From: Burkholderiales bacterium RIFCSPHIGHO2_12_FULL_69_20 | Lineage (GTDB): Bacteria; Pseudomonadota; Gammaproteobacteria; Burkholderiales; Burkholderiaceae_C | Reading direction: 5' to 3' | DNA: 64,000 nucleotides | NCBI GenBank assembly: GCA_001770815.1 | Contig: MESD01000043.1 | Span: 62,001-126,000 of the forward strand | Shown: piece after piece, positions 9,753 to 20,318 of the stretch | Layout of the letters: each line of letters starts with the position of its first letter | How positions within the stretch are numbered: position 1 is the first letter of the stretch | The notes under the pieces: model-generated | The model's input: only the letters and a program-made list of their open reading frames with translations | Database searches by the model: none | Told to the model about the DNA's origin: nothing | Program-made: the position numbers and the translations under genes

Positions 9753-12220
9753 GGCTCGGAGGTGGGAAACGGGGTGCCACGCGGCTCGCGCAGCAGCCGG
9801 TAACCGGGGATATTGTCCTTCAACACCTGCAGCGGGTTGGAGCCCAGGCGCGACAGGCCCACCAGCTCCAGTTGCACCAGCAGCCGGGTGGTGGCTTCGG
9901 CGCGGCCGGTGGACAGCCGTTCGGAGACGATGCGGGCGATCCAGCAGCCGGTGTCGTACTCCAGCCCGGCCAGTGAATCGGTCATGCGGCTGTCTCTGAC
10001 GCTGTAGTTCAGCCGGCCCACCGCATACAGCTTGCCGCCGCAGCCACCCGACGCACCCACCGGCCGCGCCTTGCCGCTGTAGATCGGCCATTGCCAGCCC
10101 AGCTCGACCTGCTCGGACAGGCCGCGCGCCAGCCGGTAGCCCGCCGAGATCGTGCGAAACGGCCCGGGCTGGAAGCGCGCGCCGATGATGGAGCGCACCA
10201 CCCGCTGGCTGTCGGGGTTGTACTGCAGCGCGGCGTCGAACTTCCAGGGATTGAAGACCGAGGTGCCGCCCTCGACCAGCACATCGGAAAAGCGCTGCGT
10301 CAGCGGGTCGCCACTGAGCACCACCCGCTGGTCACGCAGGCGCAAACGCTGGGCCAGGCCCAGGCGCAGGGTCTCGGCGCCGGTGGCCGCATCCACCAGC
10401 CGGGTGGTGAAGCCGGTGGTCAGCTGGTGCGCGTCGCTGACCCGGTCGATGCCCGAGAAGGCGTTCTCGGCGTAGATCGACACCGCGTTGAAATCACGCT
10501 CGGCGGCGTCGAAGTTGGGCAGCGCCGACTGGTCACGGTACGGGGTGTTGACGTACAGCAGGCGCGGCTCCAGCGTCTGGCGCTGCGGGCGGCCGAACCA
10601 CTGCGCGGGACGCTCGAGCACCAGGCCGGCGTCGAGGCTGGCGGTGGGGATCACCCGCGACGCGCGCTGGGTGCCGCCGGCGGCCGGCTCGAAGTGGTAA
10701 CTGGCGGCGTTGAGCGTGAGGCGTGGCGTCATCCAGCCGCCCGGCCGGGTGAAGGGCCGGCTCAGCTGGCCCAGCGCATGCCAGCGCCAGCCGGTGGGCA
10801 GCTGGCTGTCGGCGGTGTCGTGGGTCAGCGTGAAGCGGTTGACCTCGGTCTGCAGCGATGCGCGCAGCCCCGCCGGCAGCACCGGCGCCAGCCGCAGGCC
10901 CAGTTGCGGGCTGCGCTGGTAGGGCGCAACGATCAGGTCGGCGCCGGTCCCGGTCTGCAGCACCTGCCAGCGCTGCACCCGGGCGTAGGCCAGCATCGGC
11001 CCCAGCGCGGTGGCCAGTTGCCGCTCGGCGGCCAGGTCTTGCGCCAGCAGGCGCGGCATGGTCGACGGCACGACCTGTGGAAAGTCCTTCCAGTAGCTGT
11101 CGTCGGACACCCGCAGGAGGTTGGCGCGATAGTCGACCTCGCCGAACAGCCGCCCGGTGTTGTCGGCCTGCCAGGCGCTGCGCGAGCGGCCGACGCTGCG
11201 GTCCTGCGGCAGCAGGTGCAGGCGCAGACGGCCCTCGTGCTGCGGCTCGAGGTAGCGGAACTCGCTGTCCAGCGCCAGACCGCGGCGCGTCAGCACGGTG
11301 GGCGTGAAGGTGGCGTCGCGGTTGGGCGCGATGTTCCAGTAGTAAGGCACGCCCAGCTCGAAGCCGCTGCGGCTGTCCAGCCCGATGCTGGGCGGCAGCC
11401 AGCCGCTCTTGCGGTCGTCGCTGAGCGGAAAGCTCAGCACCGGCAGCGCCAGGATGGGCAGGCCCAGGAACTGCAGCACCGCACCCTCGGCCACGCCCTC
11501 GTTGGCGTCGAAGTCGAGCCTGACCCGGTTGGTGCGCAGCAGCCAGTCGGGCGTGCCGCCGCCCTCGCCATGCCCCACACGCGGGCAGCTGGTGTAGACG
11601 GCCTCTTCGGCCCGGGCACGCGCGCTGTCGATAAAGTCGATGCGCGCGGCACGCCCGCCGGCGCCCAGCGATTCGAACTCGAACTCGGGCTGCAGGAAGA
11701 AGCCTTCGAAGCGCTGCACCTGCAGCTGCAACTCGGGGCCGCGGTAACTCACGCCGTCGCGGCCGACGAAGACCTGGCCGCGCGCCGTGGCGGTGTCGGT
11801 CAGGCTGTCGTAGCTCAGGCGCTGGGCGCGGATCACCGTGCCGGCGCGGCGAAACTCGACCTGGCCTTCGGCCACCACGTCGAGGTCGGGCCGCACGCGC
11901 AGTTCATCGGCGCGCAGGATCATCGGCCGCTGGCGCGCGTTGTCGCCGCTGGGCGAGGGTGCCAGCGTGGTGCTGGGCTGCAGCACCAGCGGCTCGTCGG
12001 CCTGGGCTGCACCGCTGGCCTGGCCGAACAGCGCGGCCACCGCCAGCGCCAACCGGGCGCGGCGGTGATCGGGACGATCGGGGCGAAGGGCGGCGCGGAA
12101 GTCGGCTGGCACGGGTGAAGGGCTGGGGCCTGGGGCCGGGGTGGGGGCGGCAAGCCGGCCGGCGCCACCGTGGCGCAGGCCCGTCGGACCTGCGGTTCGT
12201 AGAATCCGCGGATTATCCAT
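9749..12220 (-). CDS. lptD: LPS-assembly protein LptD
   Basis: MILRADELRVRPDLDVVAEGQVEFRRAGTVIRAQRLSYDS (OstA-like), beta-barrel with VPYYWNIAPNRDATFTPTVLTRRGLALDSEFRYL; overlaps the surA start by 4 bp. Confidence 0.96.
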   Translation of the reverse strand: MDNPRILRTAGPTGLRHGGAGRLAAPTPAPGPSPSPVPADFRAALRPDRPDHRRARLALAVAALFGQASGAAQADEPLVLQPSTTLAPSPSGDNARQRPMILRADELRVRPDLDVVAEGQVEFRRAGTVIRAQRLSYDSLTDTATARGQVFVGRDGVSYRGPELQLQVQRFEGFFLQPEFEFESLGAGGRAARIDFIDSARARAEEAVYTSCPRVGHGEGGGTPDWLLRTNRVRLDFDANEGVAEGAVLQFLGLPILALPVLSFPLSDDRKSGWLPPSIGLDSRSGFELGVPYYWNIAPNRDATFTPTVLTRRGLALDSEFRYLEPQHEGRLRLHLLPQDRSVGRSRSAWQADNTGRLFGEVDYRANLLRVSDDSYWKDFPQVVPSTMPRLLAQDLAAERQLATALGPMLAYARVQRWQVLQTGTGADLIVAPYQRSPQLGLRLAPVLPAGLRASLQTEVNRFTLTHDTADSQLPTGWRWHALGQLSRPFTRPGGWMTPRLTLNAASYHFEPAAGGTQRASRVIPTASLDAGLVLERPAQWFGRPQRQTLEPRLLYVNTPYRDQSALPNFDAAERDFNAVSIYAENAFSGIDRVSDAHQLTTGFTTRLVDAATGAETLRLGLAQRLRLRDQRVVLSGDPLTQRFSDVLVEGGTSVFNPWKFDAALQYNPDSQRVVRSIIGARFQPGPFRTISAGYRLARGLSEQVELGWQWPIYSGKARPVGASGGCGGKLYAVGRLNYSVRDSRMTDSLAGLEYDTGCWIARIVSERLSTGRAEATTRLLVQLELVGLSRLGSNPLQVLKDNIPGYRLLREPRGTPFPTSEP

Positions 12221-12305
12221 GAGCCCCCGCGCCGGGCGGCCCGGCCCGCCGGCGCTGTGCGCACCGGCGCGCCATCCCACCGCATGCCCAACGCCACGTC
12301 CTGCC

Positions 12306-13424
12306 ATGCCCTCTGCCCTGCCTGCCGACCTGCCCGCCGAGGCCCCCGCCGACCGGCCTGCCATCGCGGCCGCCACCACCGTCACCTGGCCCGACCCGGC
12401 GCGTGAAGCGGCCTTCTGGCGCTGGATCACCCCGCTGGCGCTGGCCCAGGGACTGGACCTGACCACGCTGGCGCCCGCCTCGGCCGATGCCAGCTTCCGC
12501 CGCTACCTGCGCGTGCGCGGCACCGACGGCCGCAGCCGCATCGTGATGGACGCGCCGCCGCCGCAAGAGGACGTGCGGCCGTTCATCGACGTGGCGCGGC
12601 GCATCCAGGCCGCCGGCCTGCATGCGCCGGCGGTGCTAGCCGCCGACGAGGCGCTGGGCTTCGTGCTGCTGGCCGACCTGGGCTCGGCGCTGTACCTGCT
12701 GGCGCTGCAGACCGCCGCACCCGCCGAGGCCGACCGGCTGATGCGCGAGGCCGTGACCGCATTGGTGCAGTTCCAACGCCAGGTCGACACCACCGGCCTG
12801 CCGGCCTACGACGACGCCCTGCTGCGGCGCGAGCTGGCGCTGTTTCCCGAGTGGTGCGTGGCGCGCGAGTACGGCATCACCTGGACCGACCCGCAGCAGG
12901 CCACCTGGGCCCGGCTGTGCGACGTGCTGGTGGCCAGTGCGCTGGCGCAGCCGCGCGTGGCCGTGCACCGCGACTGGATGCCGCGCAACCTGATGCTGAC
13001 CGAGCCCAACCCCGGCATCCTCGATTTTCAGGACGCGGTGTTCGGCCCGGTCACCTACGACATCGCCTCGCTGCTGCGCGATGCCTTCCACTCGTGGGAA
13101 GAAGACCAGGAAATCGACTGGGCGGCGCGCTGGTGGCAGCAGGCGCGCGCGGCCGGCGTGCTGGGCGATCATCCGATGGCCAGCGACTTCGGCGAATGCT
13201 GGCGCGCCATCGAGTGGATGGGCCTGCAGCGCCACCTGAAGATCCTGGGCATCTTCAGCCGATTGAAGCACCGCGACGGCAAACCCGCCTATGCCGCCGA
13301 CCTGCCGCGCTTCTTCGCCTATGCCACCAAGGTGGCGCTGCGCTACCGCGATCTCAAACCGCTGATCGGGCTGATCGAGCCGATGACGGGTGCGCTGACG
13401 ACCACGGCGTTTTCGTTGCGCTGA
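12306..13424 (+). CDS. amgK: Aminoglycoside-phosphotransferase-fold sugar kinase (AmgK-like, cell-wall recycling)
   Basis: DASFRRYLRV, VHRDWMPRNLMLTEPNPGILDFQDAVFGPVTYDIASLLRDAF; divergent from lptD. Confidence 0.85.
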   Translation: MPSALPADLPAEAPADRPAIAAATTVTWPDPAREAAFWRWITPLALAQGLDLTTLAPASADASFRRYLRVRGTDGRSRIVMDAPPPQEDVRPFIDVARRIQAAGLHAPAVLAADEALGFVLLADLGSALYLLALQTAAPAEADRLMREAVTALVQFQRQVDTTGLPAYDDALLRRELALFPEWCVAREYGITWTDPQQATWARLCDVLVASALAQPRVAVHRDWMPRNLMLTEPNPGILDFQDAVFGPVTYDIASLLRDAFHSWEEDQEIDWAARWWQQARAAGVLGDHPMASDFGECWRAIEWMGLQRHLKILGIFSRLKHRDGKPAYAADLPRFFAYATKVALRYRDLKPLIGLIEPMTGALTTTAFSLR

Positions 13425-14431
13425 GCCCGACGCGGTTCCGGCCGCAGATCAGCGTGTCGACCCGGGCACGGCCAGGCCTGCGTCTCGCAGCCGGCCGCTG
13501 CCAGCCAGGGATCGCGGTCTTCGCCACCGAAGGCCTGCACCAGAAAGTCGAGCAGCGCCCGGGTGCGCGCCGGCAGGTGCTTGCGGCTGGGCAGGGCCGC
13601 CCACAGCGTGATCGAGAACAGCCGCCAGGCCGGCAGCACGCGCTCGAGCGCATGTTCCAGCAGCGCGTCCTCGAGCACGAACGACGGCAGGCCGGCGATG
13701 CCCAGTCCGTGCAGCGCCGCGGCGTAGGTGGTGTCGATGTGGGCGGTGGTCAGCACCGGCCGGTGCGGGATCAGCGTCACCGACTCGCCTGGCGGCTGAT
13801 CGTCCCCAGTCACGCCGGTCACGAAGGTGATGCCGCGCTGCAGGTCGCTGATCGGCGGCAGCAGCGTGTCGTGGTCGACCAGCTGGCTGGGGTGGTCGGG
13901 CCGGCCGCGCCGGTCGAGGTACTCGGGCGAGGCGCACAACACCACCTCGGCACGCGCCAGCCGGCGGGCGATGTAGTCGCCCTCCAGCGGCGCGCGGGTC
14001 GACAGGATGGTCAGGTCGTAGGCCTCGTCCATCGCCTCCACCGGGCCGGGCGAGTGCAGTTCCACCGTCACCTGCGGGTACTGGCGGTGGAACTCGGGCA
14101 TGCGCTTGGCCAGCTGGTGCACCGCCAGCGCTGGTGGCATCAGCACCCGCACATGGCCGCGCGGCTCGGAGGTGGCGTTGCCCACCAGCACCTCGGCCTC
14201 GTCGACGTCGGCCAGGATCTGGCGCACCCGCTGCAGGTAGCCGTCGCCGACCTCGGTGAGCGACAGCCGCCGCGTGGTGCGGTTCATCAGCCGGGCGCCC
14301 AGGTGCTCTTCCAGCTCGGCCACCAGCCGGGTGACCACCGCCGGCGCCAGGTCCAGCGCCCGGGCGGCGGCCGCCAAACTGCCCTCGTCGGCCACCCGCG
14401 CAAAGACACGCATCGCTCGCAATTGATCCAT
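13343..14431 (-). CDS. LysR-family transcriptional regulator
   Basis: MDQLRAMRVFARVADEGSLAAAARALDLAPAVVTRLVAELEEHLGARLMNRTTRRLSLTEVG. Confidence 0.93.
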   Translation of the reverse strand: MDQLRAMRVFARVADEGSLAAAARALDLAPAVVTRLVAELEEHLGARLMNRTTRRLSLTEVGDGYLQRVRQILADVDEAEVLVGNATSEPRGHVRVLMPPALAVHQLAKRMPEFHRQYPQVTVELHSPGPVEAMDEAYDLTILSTRAPLEGDYIARRLARAEVVLCASPEYLDRRGRPDHPSQLVDHDTLLPPISDLQRGITFVTGVTGDDQPPGESVTLIPHRPVLTTAHIDTTYAAALHGLGIAGLPSFVLEDALLEHALERVLPAWRLFSITLWAALPSRKHLPARTRALLDFLVQAFGGEDRDPWLAAAGCETQAWPCPGRHADLRPEPRRAQRNENAVVVSAPVIGSISPISGLRSR

Positions 14432-14610
14432 GCCGGATTATCGGACAGACACCCGGTTCATTGGATTAATGGAATTTCAAGCGACTTGATTGTTCTTAAT
14501 TCGCAAATGATCCATTGCTGAACTGCTGGTTTATCCTGATGGGGTAACTACTTACAGTTCACTTCATCGATGAGCCGCATCACCCAGCAACGACTCACCG
14601 AGGCTGGTCA

Positions 14611-14642
14611 CGACGGCAGGCCCTCACGGGCCCTCACCGTCG
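14611..14642 (+). other. Hairpin in the 5' leader of the second DUF4148 gene
   Basis: CGACGG-ca-GGCCC-tcac-GGGCC-ctca-CCGTCG, two-tier inverted repeat. Confidence 0.5.
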
Positions 14643-14683
14643 ATCAGGAACTTTCCAACCCGTCTCAACTTGAGGTCTTCATC

Positions 14684-15043
14684 ATGTCTTTCTCCATCCT
14701 CTCCAAGCAAGTGCTCACCGTCACCGCCATCGCCGCGGCCGCCCTGTTGAGCGCCGGCACCGCCTTCGCCCAGGAAGCCACACCCGACACCTGGCTGCAG
14801 ACGGCGGTCAGCACCAAGAGCCGCGCCGACGTCAGCGCCGAGCTGGTGGCCGCCCGCCAGAGTGGGCTGATCAAGTCCTGGTCGGCCGGCTACATGGAGC
14901 CGGTGCGCAGCCACCTGGTGCGCGCTGAAGTGAAGGCTGTGACCGCACGCGCCATCGCCAGCGGCGAGGTCAAGGCGATCAACGCCGAGGTCTACAGCTT
15001 CACACCGACCGGCCCGGTGCGCGTGTCGCAAGCCGGCCGCTGA
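14684..15043 (+). CDS. DUF4148 domain-containing secreted protein (paralog of 1027..1368)
   Basis: MSFSILSKQVLTVTAIAAAALLSAGTAFAQEATPDTWLQTAVSTKSRADVSAELVAARQSGLIKSWSAGYMEPVRSH. Confidence 0.85.
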   Translation: MSFSILSKQVLTVTAIAAAALLSAGTAFAQEATPDTWLQTAVSTKSRADVSAELVAARQSGLIKSWSAGYMEPVRSHLVRAEVKAVTARAIASGEVKAINAEVYSFTPTGPVRVSQAGR

Positions 15044-15080
15044 GGCCCGGGTGCCCTCGCGGGCGCCTGACCACAAGACG

Positions 15081-15110
15081 GCGGGCCCCTCGGGGCCCGC
15101 TTTGTTTTGA
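15081..15110 (+). terminator. Rho-independent terminator
   Basis: GCGGGCCCCtcGGGGCCCGC followed by TTTGTTTT, 38 bp after the DUF4148 stop. Confidence 0.85.
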
Positions 15111-15156
15111 GAGTGCCGCCGCCCGGCGTGTGCCGGCTGTGCGTCAGGGGGGCGGG

Positions 15157-16710
<1,554 letters not shown>

Positions 16711-16742
16711 GGGGGCTCCTGTGAAAGAGGAAGGCGGGCGCC

Positions 16743-17588
16743 TCAGCGCGGCGGCAACTGGGCCAGCCAGTGGTCCAGGTCGGCCAGCACGCGGGTCCGG
16801 TCGGGCTCGTTGAAGATCTCGTGGGCCATGCCATCGTAGCGCCGGGCGGTCACCCGCGCCGGCGGAGCGGCAGCGGCAAAGGCGTCGCTGCCGCGCGGCG
16901 CCACGCAGCGGTCGGCACCGGCATACAGCAGCAGCGTGGGCAAGCGCCATTGCGGCGCGCACTGGCGCACCCGCTCGCCGCCCTCGACGATGAAGCGCAC
17001 CAGCCGCGGCGTGATGCGGTCGTGCACCAGCGGATCGGCGAGGTAGGCGCGCACCACCGCGGGGTCGCTGCTGACCCACTCGGGCTTCAGGCCATTGCCC
17101 AGCGCGCGGTCGGGCGCCAGCGGCGCGGCCACCGCCAGCAGCAGCTTCTGCAGCGCATGCATGCCGGGGTCGAGCGCGGGCGACGACATCACCAGCGCGT
17201 CCACCGGCTGCCACCAGGGCGCCGGCTGCGGCGCCAGGCCCTCGGCCCCATAGCGGCCCACCACCAGCCCGCCCATGCTGTGGCCCAGCAGCAGCAGCGG
17301 GCCGGGATGCGATGGCCGGGCGTGGGCGATGACCGCGCCGAGGTCGCTCAACAGGCTCAAGTCGGTCGCCAACCCTCCCCGCGGCCCGCCCGATCGGCCA
17401 TGGCCCCGGTGGTCGTAGCCCAGCGTGGCCCAGCCCTGCGCCGCCAGATGCGCCATCACATGGGCATAACGCCCGATGTGCTCGCCCAGGCCGTGCACGA
17501 TCAGCACCGTGCCGCGCACCGGTGCGGCTGCCGCCGGCCCGGATTGCAGGTGCAGCGTCAGGCCGTCGGCGGTGGTCAGGGTGTGCAT
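16743..17588 (-). CDS. Alpha/beta hydrolase (monoacylglycerol lipase-like)
   Basis: VHGLGEHIGRYAHVMAHLAAQGWATLGYDHRGHGRSGG, LLGHSMGGLVVGRY. Confidence 0.92.
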   Translation of the reverse strand: MHTLTTADGLTLHLQSGPAAAAPVRGTVLIVHGLGEHIGRYAHVMAHLAAQGWATLGYDHRGHGRSGGPRGGLATDLSLLSDLGAVIAHARPSHPGPLLLLGHSMGGLVVGRYGAEGLAPQPAPWWQPVDALVMSSPALDPGMHALQKLLLAVAAPLAPDRALGNGLKPEWVSSDPAVVRAYLADPLVHDRITPRLVRFIVEGGERVRQCAPQWRLPTLLLYAGADRCVAPRGSDAFAAAAPPARVTARRYDGMAHEIFNEPDRTRVLADLDHWLAQLPPR

Positions 17589-17643
17589 CGGCGGCAGTCT
17601 ATCCGCGGCAGTCCGGGGGGCCGGCGCCTACACTCGCAGACGC

Positions 17644-18360
17644 ATGAATGCCGCGAGCCACTCCCTGCGCCGGCGCCGATCCAAGATCGCCGCCGCGCCT
17701 GCGCGCCAGCCGTGGCGGCAGCGGCCCTCGGGGCGCGGCGTGGCCGCACTGCGGCTGGCCTGCGCGCTGGCCGCCGCGCTGCTGGCTGGCTGCGCCGCCA
17801 ACCCGTACACACCCCCGGCAGCACACCCACCGGGGGCCTCGCCTGCCGCGGCGGCCAGCGGCCCCAGCGCCCGGCTGCTGTTGCGGGGATCGGTGCCGGC
17901 CCAGGACCGATTCGCGGTGCTGAAGCTGGCCGATGCGCTGGCCTGCAAGGGCCCGTCGCTGCTGATCGCCGGCACGCCGCAGAAAGCCCCCGCGCCGGCC
18001 ACACTGCCCGCCGGCGTGCTGACCACGCTGGACTTCGTCATCCTGCGCGCCGGCAAGCCCAGTTGCCGTGTGCGCTGGTCCTTCACGCCCGTGGCCGGCA
18101 AGACCTATTTGATGCAGGGCCTGGTGGTGGGCAGCAGTTGCAGCGCAAGGCTGCTCGATGTCAGCGCGCCCGAACGGCCGGTGCTGCCGCCCGACGCCGC
18201 GCTGCGCAGCCGCCCCGGCCAGCCCTGCCTGCCGCTGGCGCAGGCCCGCGCCGCCACCCGGGCCGCCAGCTCGCTGATCCAGGGCGGCCAGCAGGGGGGC
18301 GAGGCCGTGCTCAACCCTCGCGCCACCACCCAAGACCTGCAGGGGCTGATCAAGCCATGA
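17644..18360 (+). CDS. Putative lipoprotein of unknown function
   Basis: Arg-rich N-terminus, lipobox LAAALLAGCAANPYTPPA; coupled to the next gene. Confidence 0.7.
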   Translation: MNAASHSLRRRRSKIAAAPARQPWRQRPSGRGVAALRLACALAAALLAGCAANPYTPPAAHPPGASPAAAASGPSARLLLRGSVPAQDRFAVLKLADALACKGPSLLIAGTPQKAPAPATLPAGVLTTLDFVILRAGKPSCRVRWSFTPVAGKTYLMQGLVVGSSCSARLLDVSAPERPVLPPDAALRSRPGQPCLPLAQARAATRAASSLIQGGQQGGEAVLNPRATTQDLQGLIKP

Positions 18361-19097
18361 ACCGCCGCCCGCGCCACCCGCTGGCCGCCGGGGTTTCGTC
18401 GCCACGGCCGAAGTGGCGCGGCGCCCTGCTGGTTTTGCTGGGCGCAGCGGTGGGCCAGGGTGCGGCGGCACTGACGCCGGCCGAGGTGTTTGCGCAGGTG
18501 TCGCCCAGCGTGTGGCGGGTGCACACGCTGGACGCCGACGGCCTGCTGCTGGGCCAGGGCAGCGCGGTGGTGGTGGCGCCCGGCCAGCTGGTGACCAACT
18601 GCCATGTGCTGGCGCGTGCCCGCCAGGTGCAGGTGCGGCGCGACGGCCAATCCAAGGCCCAGCCGGCACGGCTGACGCTGTGGGACGTGCAGCGCGACCT
18701 GTGCCAGCTGACCGTGCCCGGCCTGGCCGCTGCGCCGGTGGCACTGGGCACCACCGCAGCCGCGGCGGTGGGCCAGCCGGCTTACGCCATCGGCCACCCG
18801 CGCGGTCTGGACCTGACGATGAGCGCCGGCCTGGTGTCCTCGTTCCGCCGCAATGCGGCCGGCCAGCTGGTGCTGCTGCAGACCTCGGCCGCGATCTCGG
18901 GCGGATCGAGCGGCGGCGGGCTGTTCAACGAGGCGGGCGAACTGATCGGGCTGACGACCATCGCCTCGGTCACCGGCGATGCACAGAACCTGAACTTCGC
19001 GATCCCGGCCGACTGGATTGCCGATCTGCCGCGGCGGCATGCGGCGGCGCGGGCGGCGGAGGGGGCTTCAACGGCGGCGTCGGCGGCCTCGCGCTGA
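18357..19097 (+). CDS. Trypsin-like serine protease (S1C-like, secreted)
   Basis: TPAEVFAQVSPSVWRVHTLD, LVTNCHVLARA, SAAISGGSSGGGLFNEAGELIGLTT; ATGA overlap with upstream gene. Confidence 0.88.
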   Translation: MNRRPRHPLAAGVSSPRPKWRGALLVLLGAAVGQGAAALTPAEVFAQVSPSVWRVHTLDADGLLLGQGSAVVVAPGQLVTNCHVLARARQVQVRRDGQSKAQPARLTLWDVQRDLCQLTVPGLAAAPVALGTTAAAAVGQPAYAIGHPRGLDLTMSAGLVSSFRRNAAGQLVLLQTSAAISGGSSGGGLFNEAGELIGLTTIASVTGDAQNLNFAIPADWIADLPRRHAAARAAEGASTAASAASR

Positions 19098-19158
19098 GGC
19101 CTGGGGGAGATCCGCCACCTCACCCCACGGCCGCGCAGAGCACGGCCGGTGCGCCAGG

Positions 19159-19185
19159 CACGAACCGTCCTCAGGACGGTTCGTG
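19159..19185. terminator. Strong hairpin between convergent genes, possible bidirectional terminator
   Basis: CACGAACCGTCC-tca-GGACGGTTCGTG perfect 12-bp stem; no clear U-tract. Confidence 0.45.
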
Positions 19186-19192
19186 TCCACGC

Positions 19193-19561
19193 TTACCCCA
19201 TGTGGAAGAAGCAGAGCTTGTTGCCGTCGAGATCGCGGAAATAGCCGGCATAGAAGCCGGGCATGCGCGGGCCGGACGGGCCTTCGTCGGTGGCGCCCAA
19301 CGACAAGGCGCGCTGGTGGCACTCATCGACCTGGGCGGTGCTGCTGCACACCAGCGCCGTCATCGTGCCGTTGCCGGGGGCGCAGGCCTGCTTGTCGAAG
19401 GGCGTCATCACCAGCAGCATCGGCTGGCCGGGGCCGGCCGACCAGGCATGGCCACGGCCCAGGTCCATCACCCGCTTGGCGCCCATCGGGCCCAGCAGGT
19501 CGTCGTAGAACTTGGTGGCGCGGGGCACGTCGTTGGTGCCGAGGGTGACGTATCCGATCAT
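19193..19561 (-). CDS. VOC-family (glyoxalase-like) protein
   Basis: MIGYVTLGTNDVPRATKFYDDLLGPMGAKRVMDLG...GFYAGYFRDLDGNKLCFFHMG. Confidence 0.92.
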   Translation of the reverse strand: MIGYVTLGTNDVPRATKFYDDLLGPMGAKRVMDLGRGHAWSAGPGQPMLLVMTPFDKQACAPGNGTMTALVCSSTAQVDECHQRALSLGATDEGPSGPRMPGFYAGYFRDLDGNKLCFFHMG

Positions 19562-19649
19562 GAGCAGTCTCCTTGTAGGGTGAAAGCCCGGTTTTTACCC
19601 GCAGGCAGCGGCAGCCGCCATCGCGGAACACCCGCGCAGCGCTACCAAG

Positions 19650-19733
19650 TGGACGCCGCGGATCCGGCTCCGCCGGTCCAATGGCGGCGCCCCCCTGGGG
19701 GGAGCGCGCTGGCGCGCTTCGGGGAGAGCGGCT
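19650..19733 (+). repeat. Dispersed palindromic GC-rich repeat, copy B
   Basis: tggacgccgcGGATCCGGCTccGCCGGtCCaatggcGGCGCCCCCCTGGGGGGAGCGCGCTGGCGCGC. Confidence 0.75.
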
Positions 19734-20318
19734 CTACCCCCGCTCGATCTTGAACACCGCCACGCTGGCGCGCAGGTTGGGCCAGCGGCGCACGGCCTGG
19801 CCGGCATGGAAGCCGAAGCTGTCGAGGATGGTCAGCCCGTTGCGCAGCGCCAGCACCTCGAAATCGGCAAAGGTGCCAACCCGGATGTTCGGCGTGTCGT
19901 ACCACTCGTAGGGCAGCGTGCGGGTGACCGGCATGCGCCCGCGCAGCACCGACAGCCGGTTCGGCCAGTGCGCGAAGTTGGGAAAGCTGACGATGCCGAA
20001 GCGCCCCACGCGGGCCGTCTCGCGCAGCATCTTCTCGGTGTTGCGCAGGTGTTGCAGCGTCTGCAGCTGCAGTACCACGTCGAAGCTGCGGTCCTCGAAC
20101 AGCGCCAGCCCGTCCTCCAGGTTGAGCTGCACCACGTTGACGCCGCGCCGCGCGCAGGCCAGCACGTTGTGGTCGTCGATCTCCACGCCGTAGCCGCTGC
20201 AGCCCTTGGCCTGCTGCAGATGGGCCAGCAGCGCGCCATCGCCGCAGCCCAGGTCGAGCACCCGCGCGCCCGCCGGCACCAGGTCAGCGACCAGCTGCAT
20301 CTCCGTCGTCACATGCAT
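19734..20318 (-). CDS. metW: Methionine biosynthesis protein MetW
   Basis: [59 protein letters not shown]. Confidence 0.96.
   Translation of the reverse strand: MHVTTEMQLVADLVPAGARVLDLGCGDGALLAHLQQAKGCSGYGVEIDDHNVLACARRGVNVVQLNLEDGLALFEDRSFDVVLQLQTLQHLRNTEKMLRETARVGRFGIVSFPNFAHWPNRLSVLRGRMPVTRTLPYEWYDTPNIRVGTFADFEVLALRNGLTILDSFGFHAGQAVRRWPNLRASVAVFKIERG

Noticed and set aside
10091-12118. 675-aa plus-strand ORF antisense to lptD
   Set aside because: Low-complexity Gln/Arg/His composition and complete overlap with lptD
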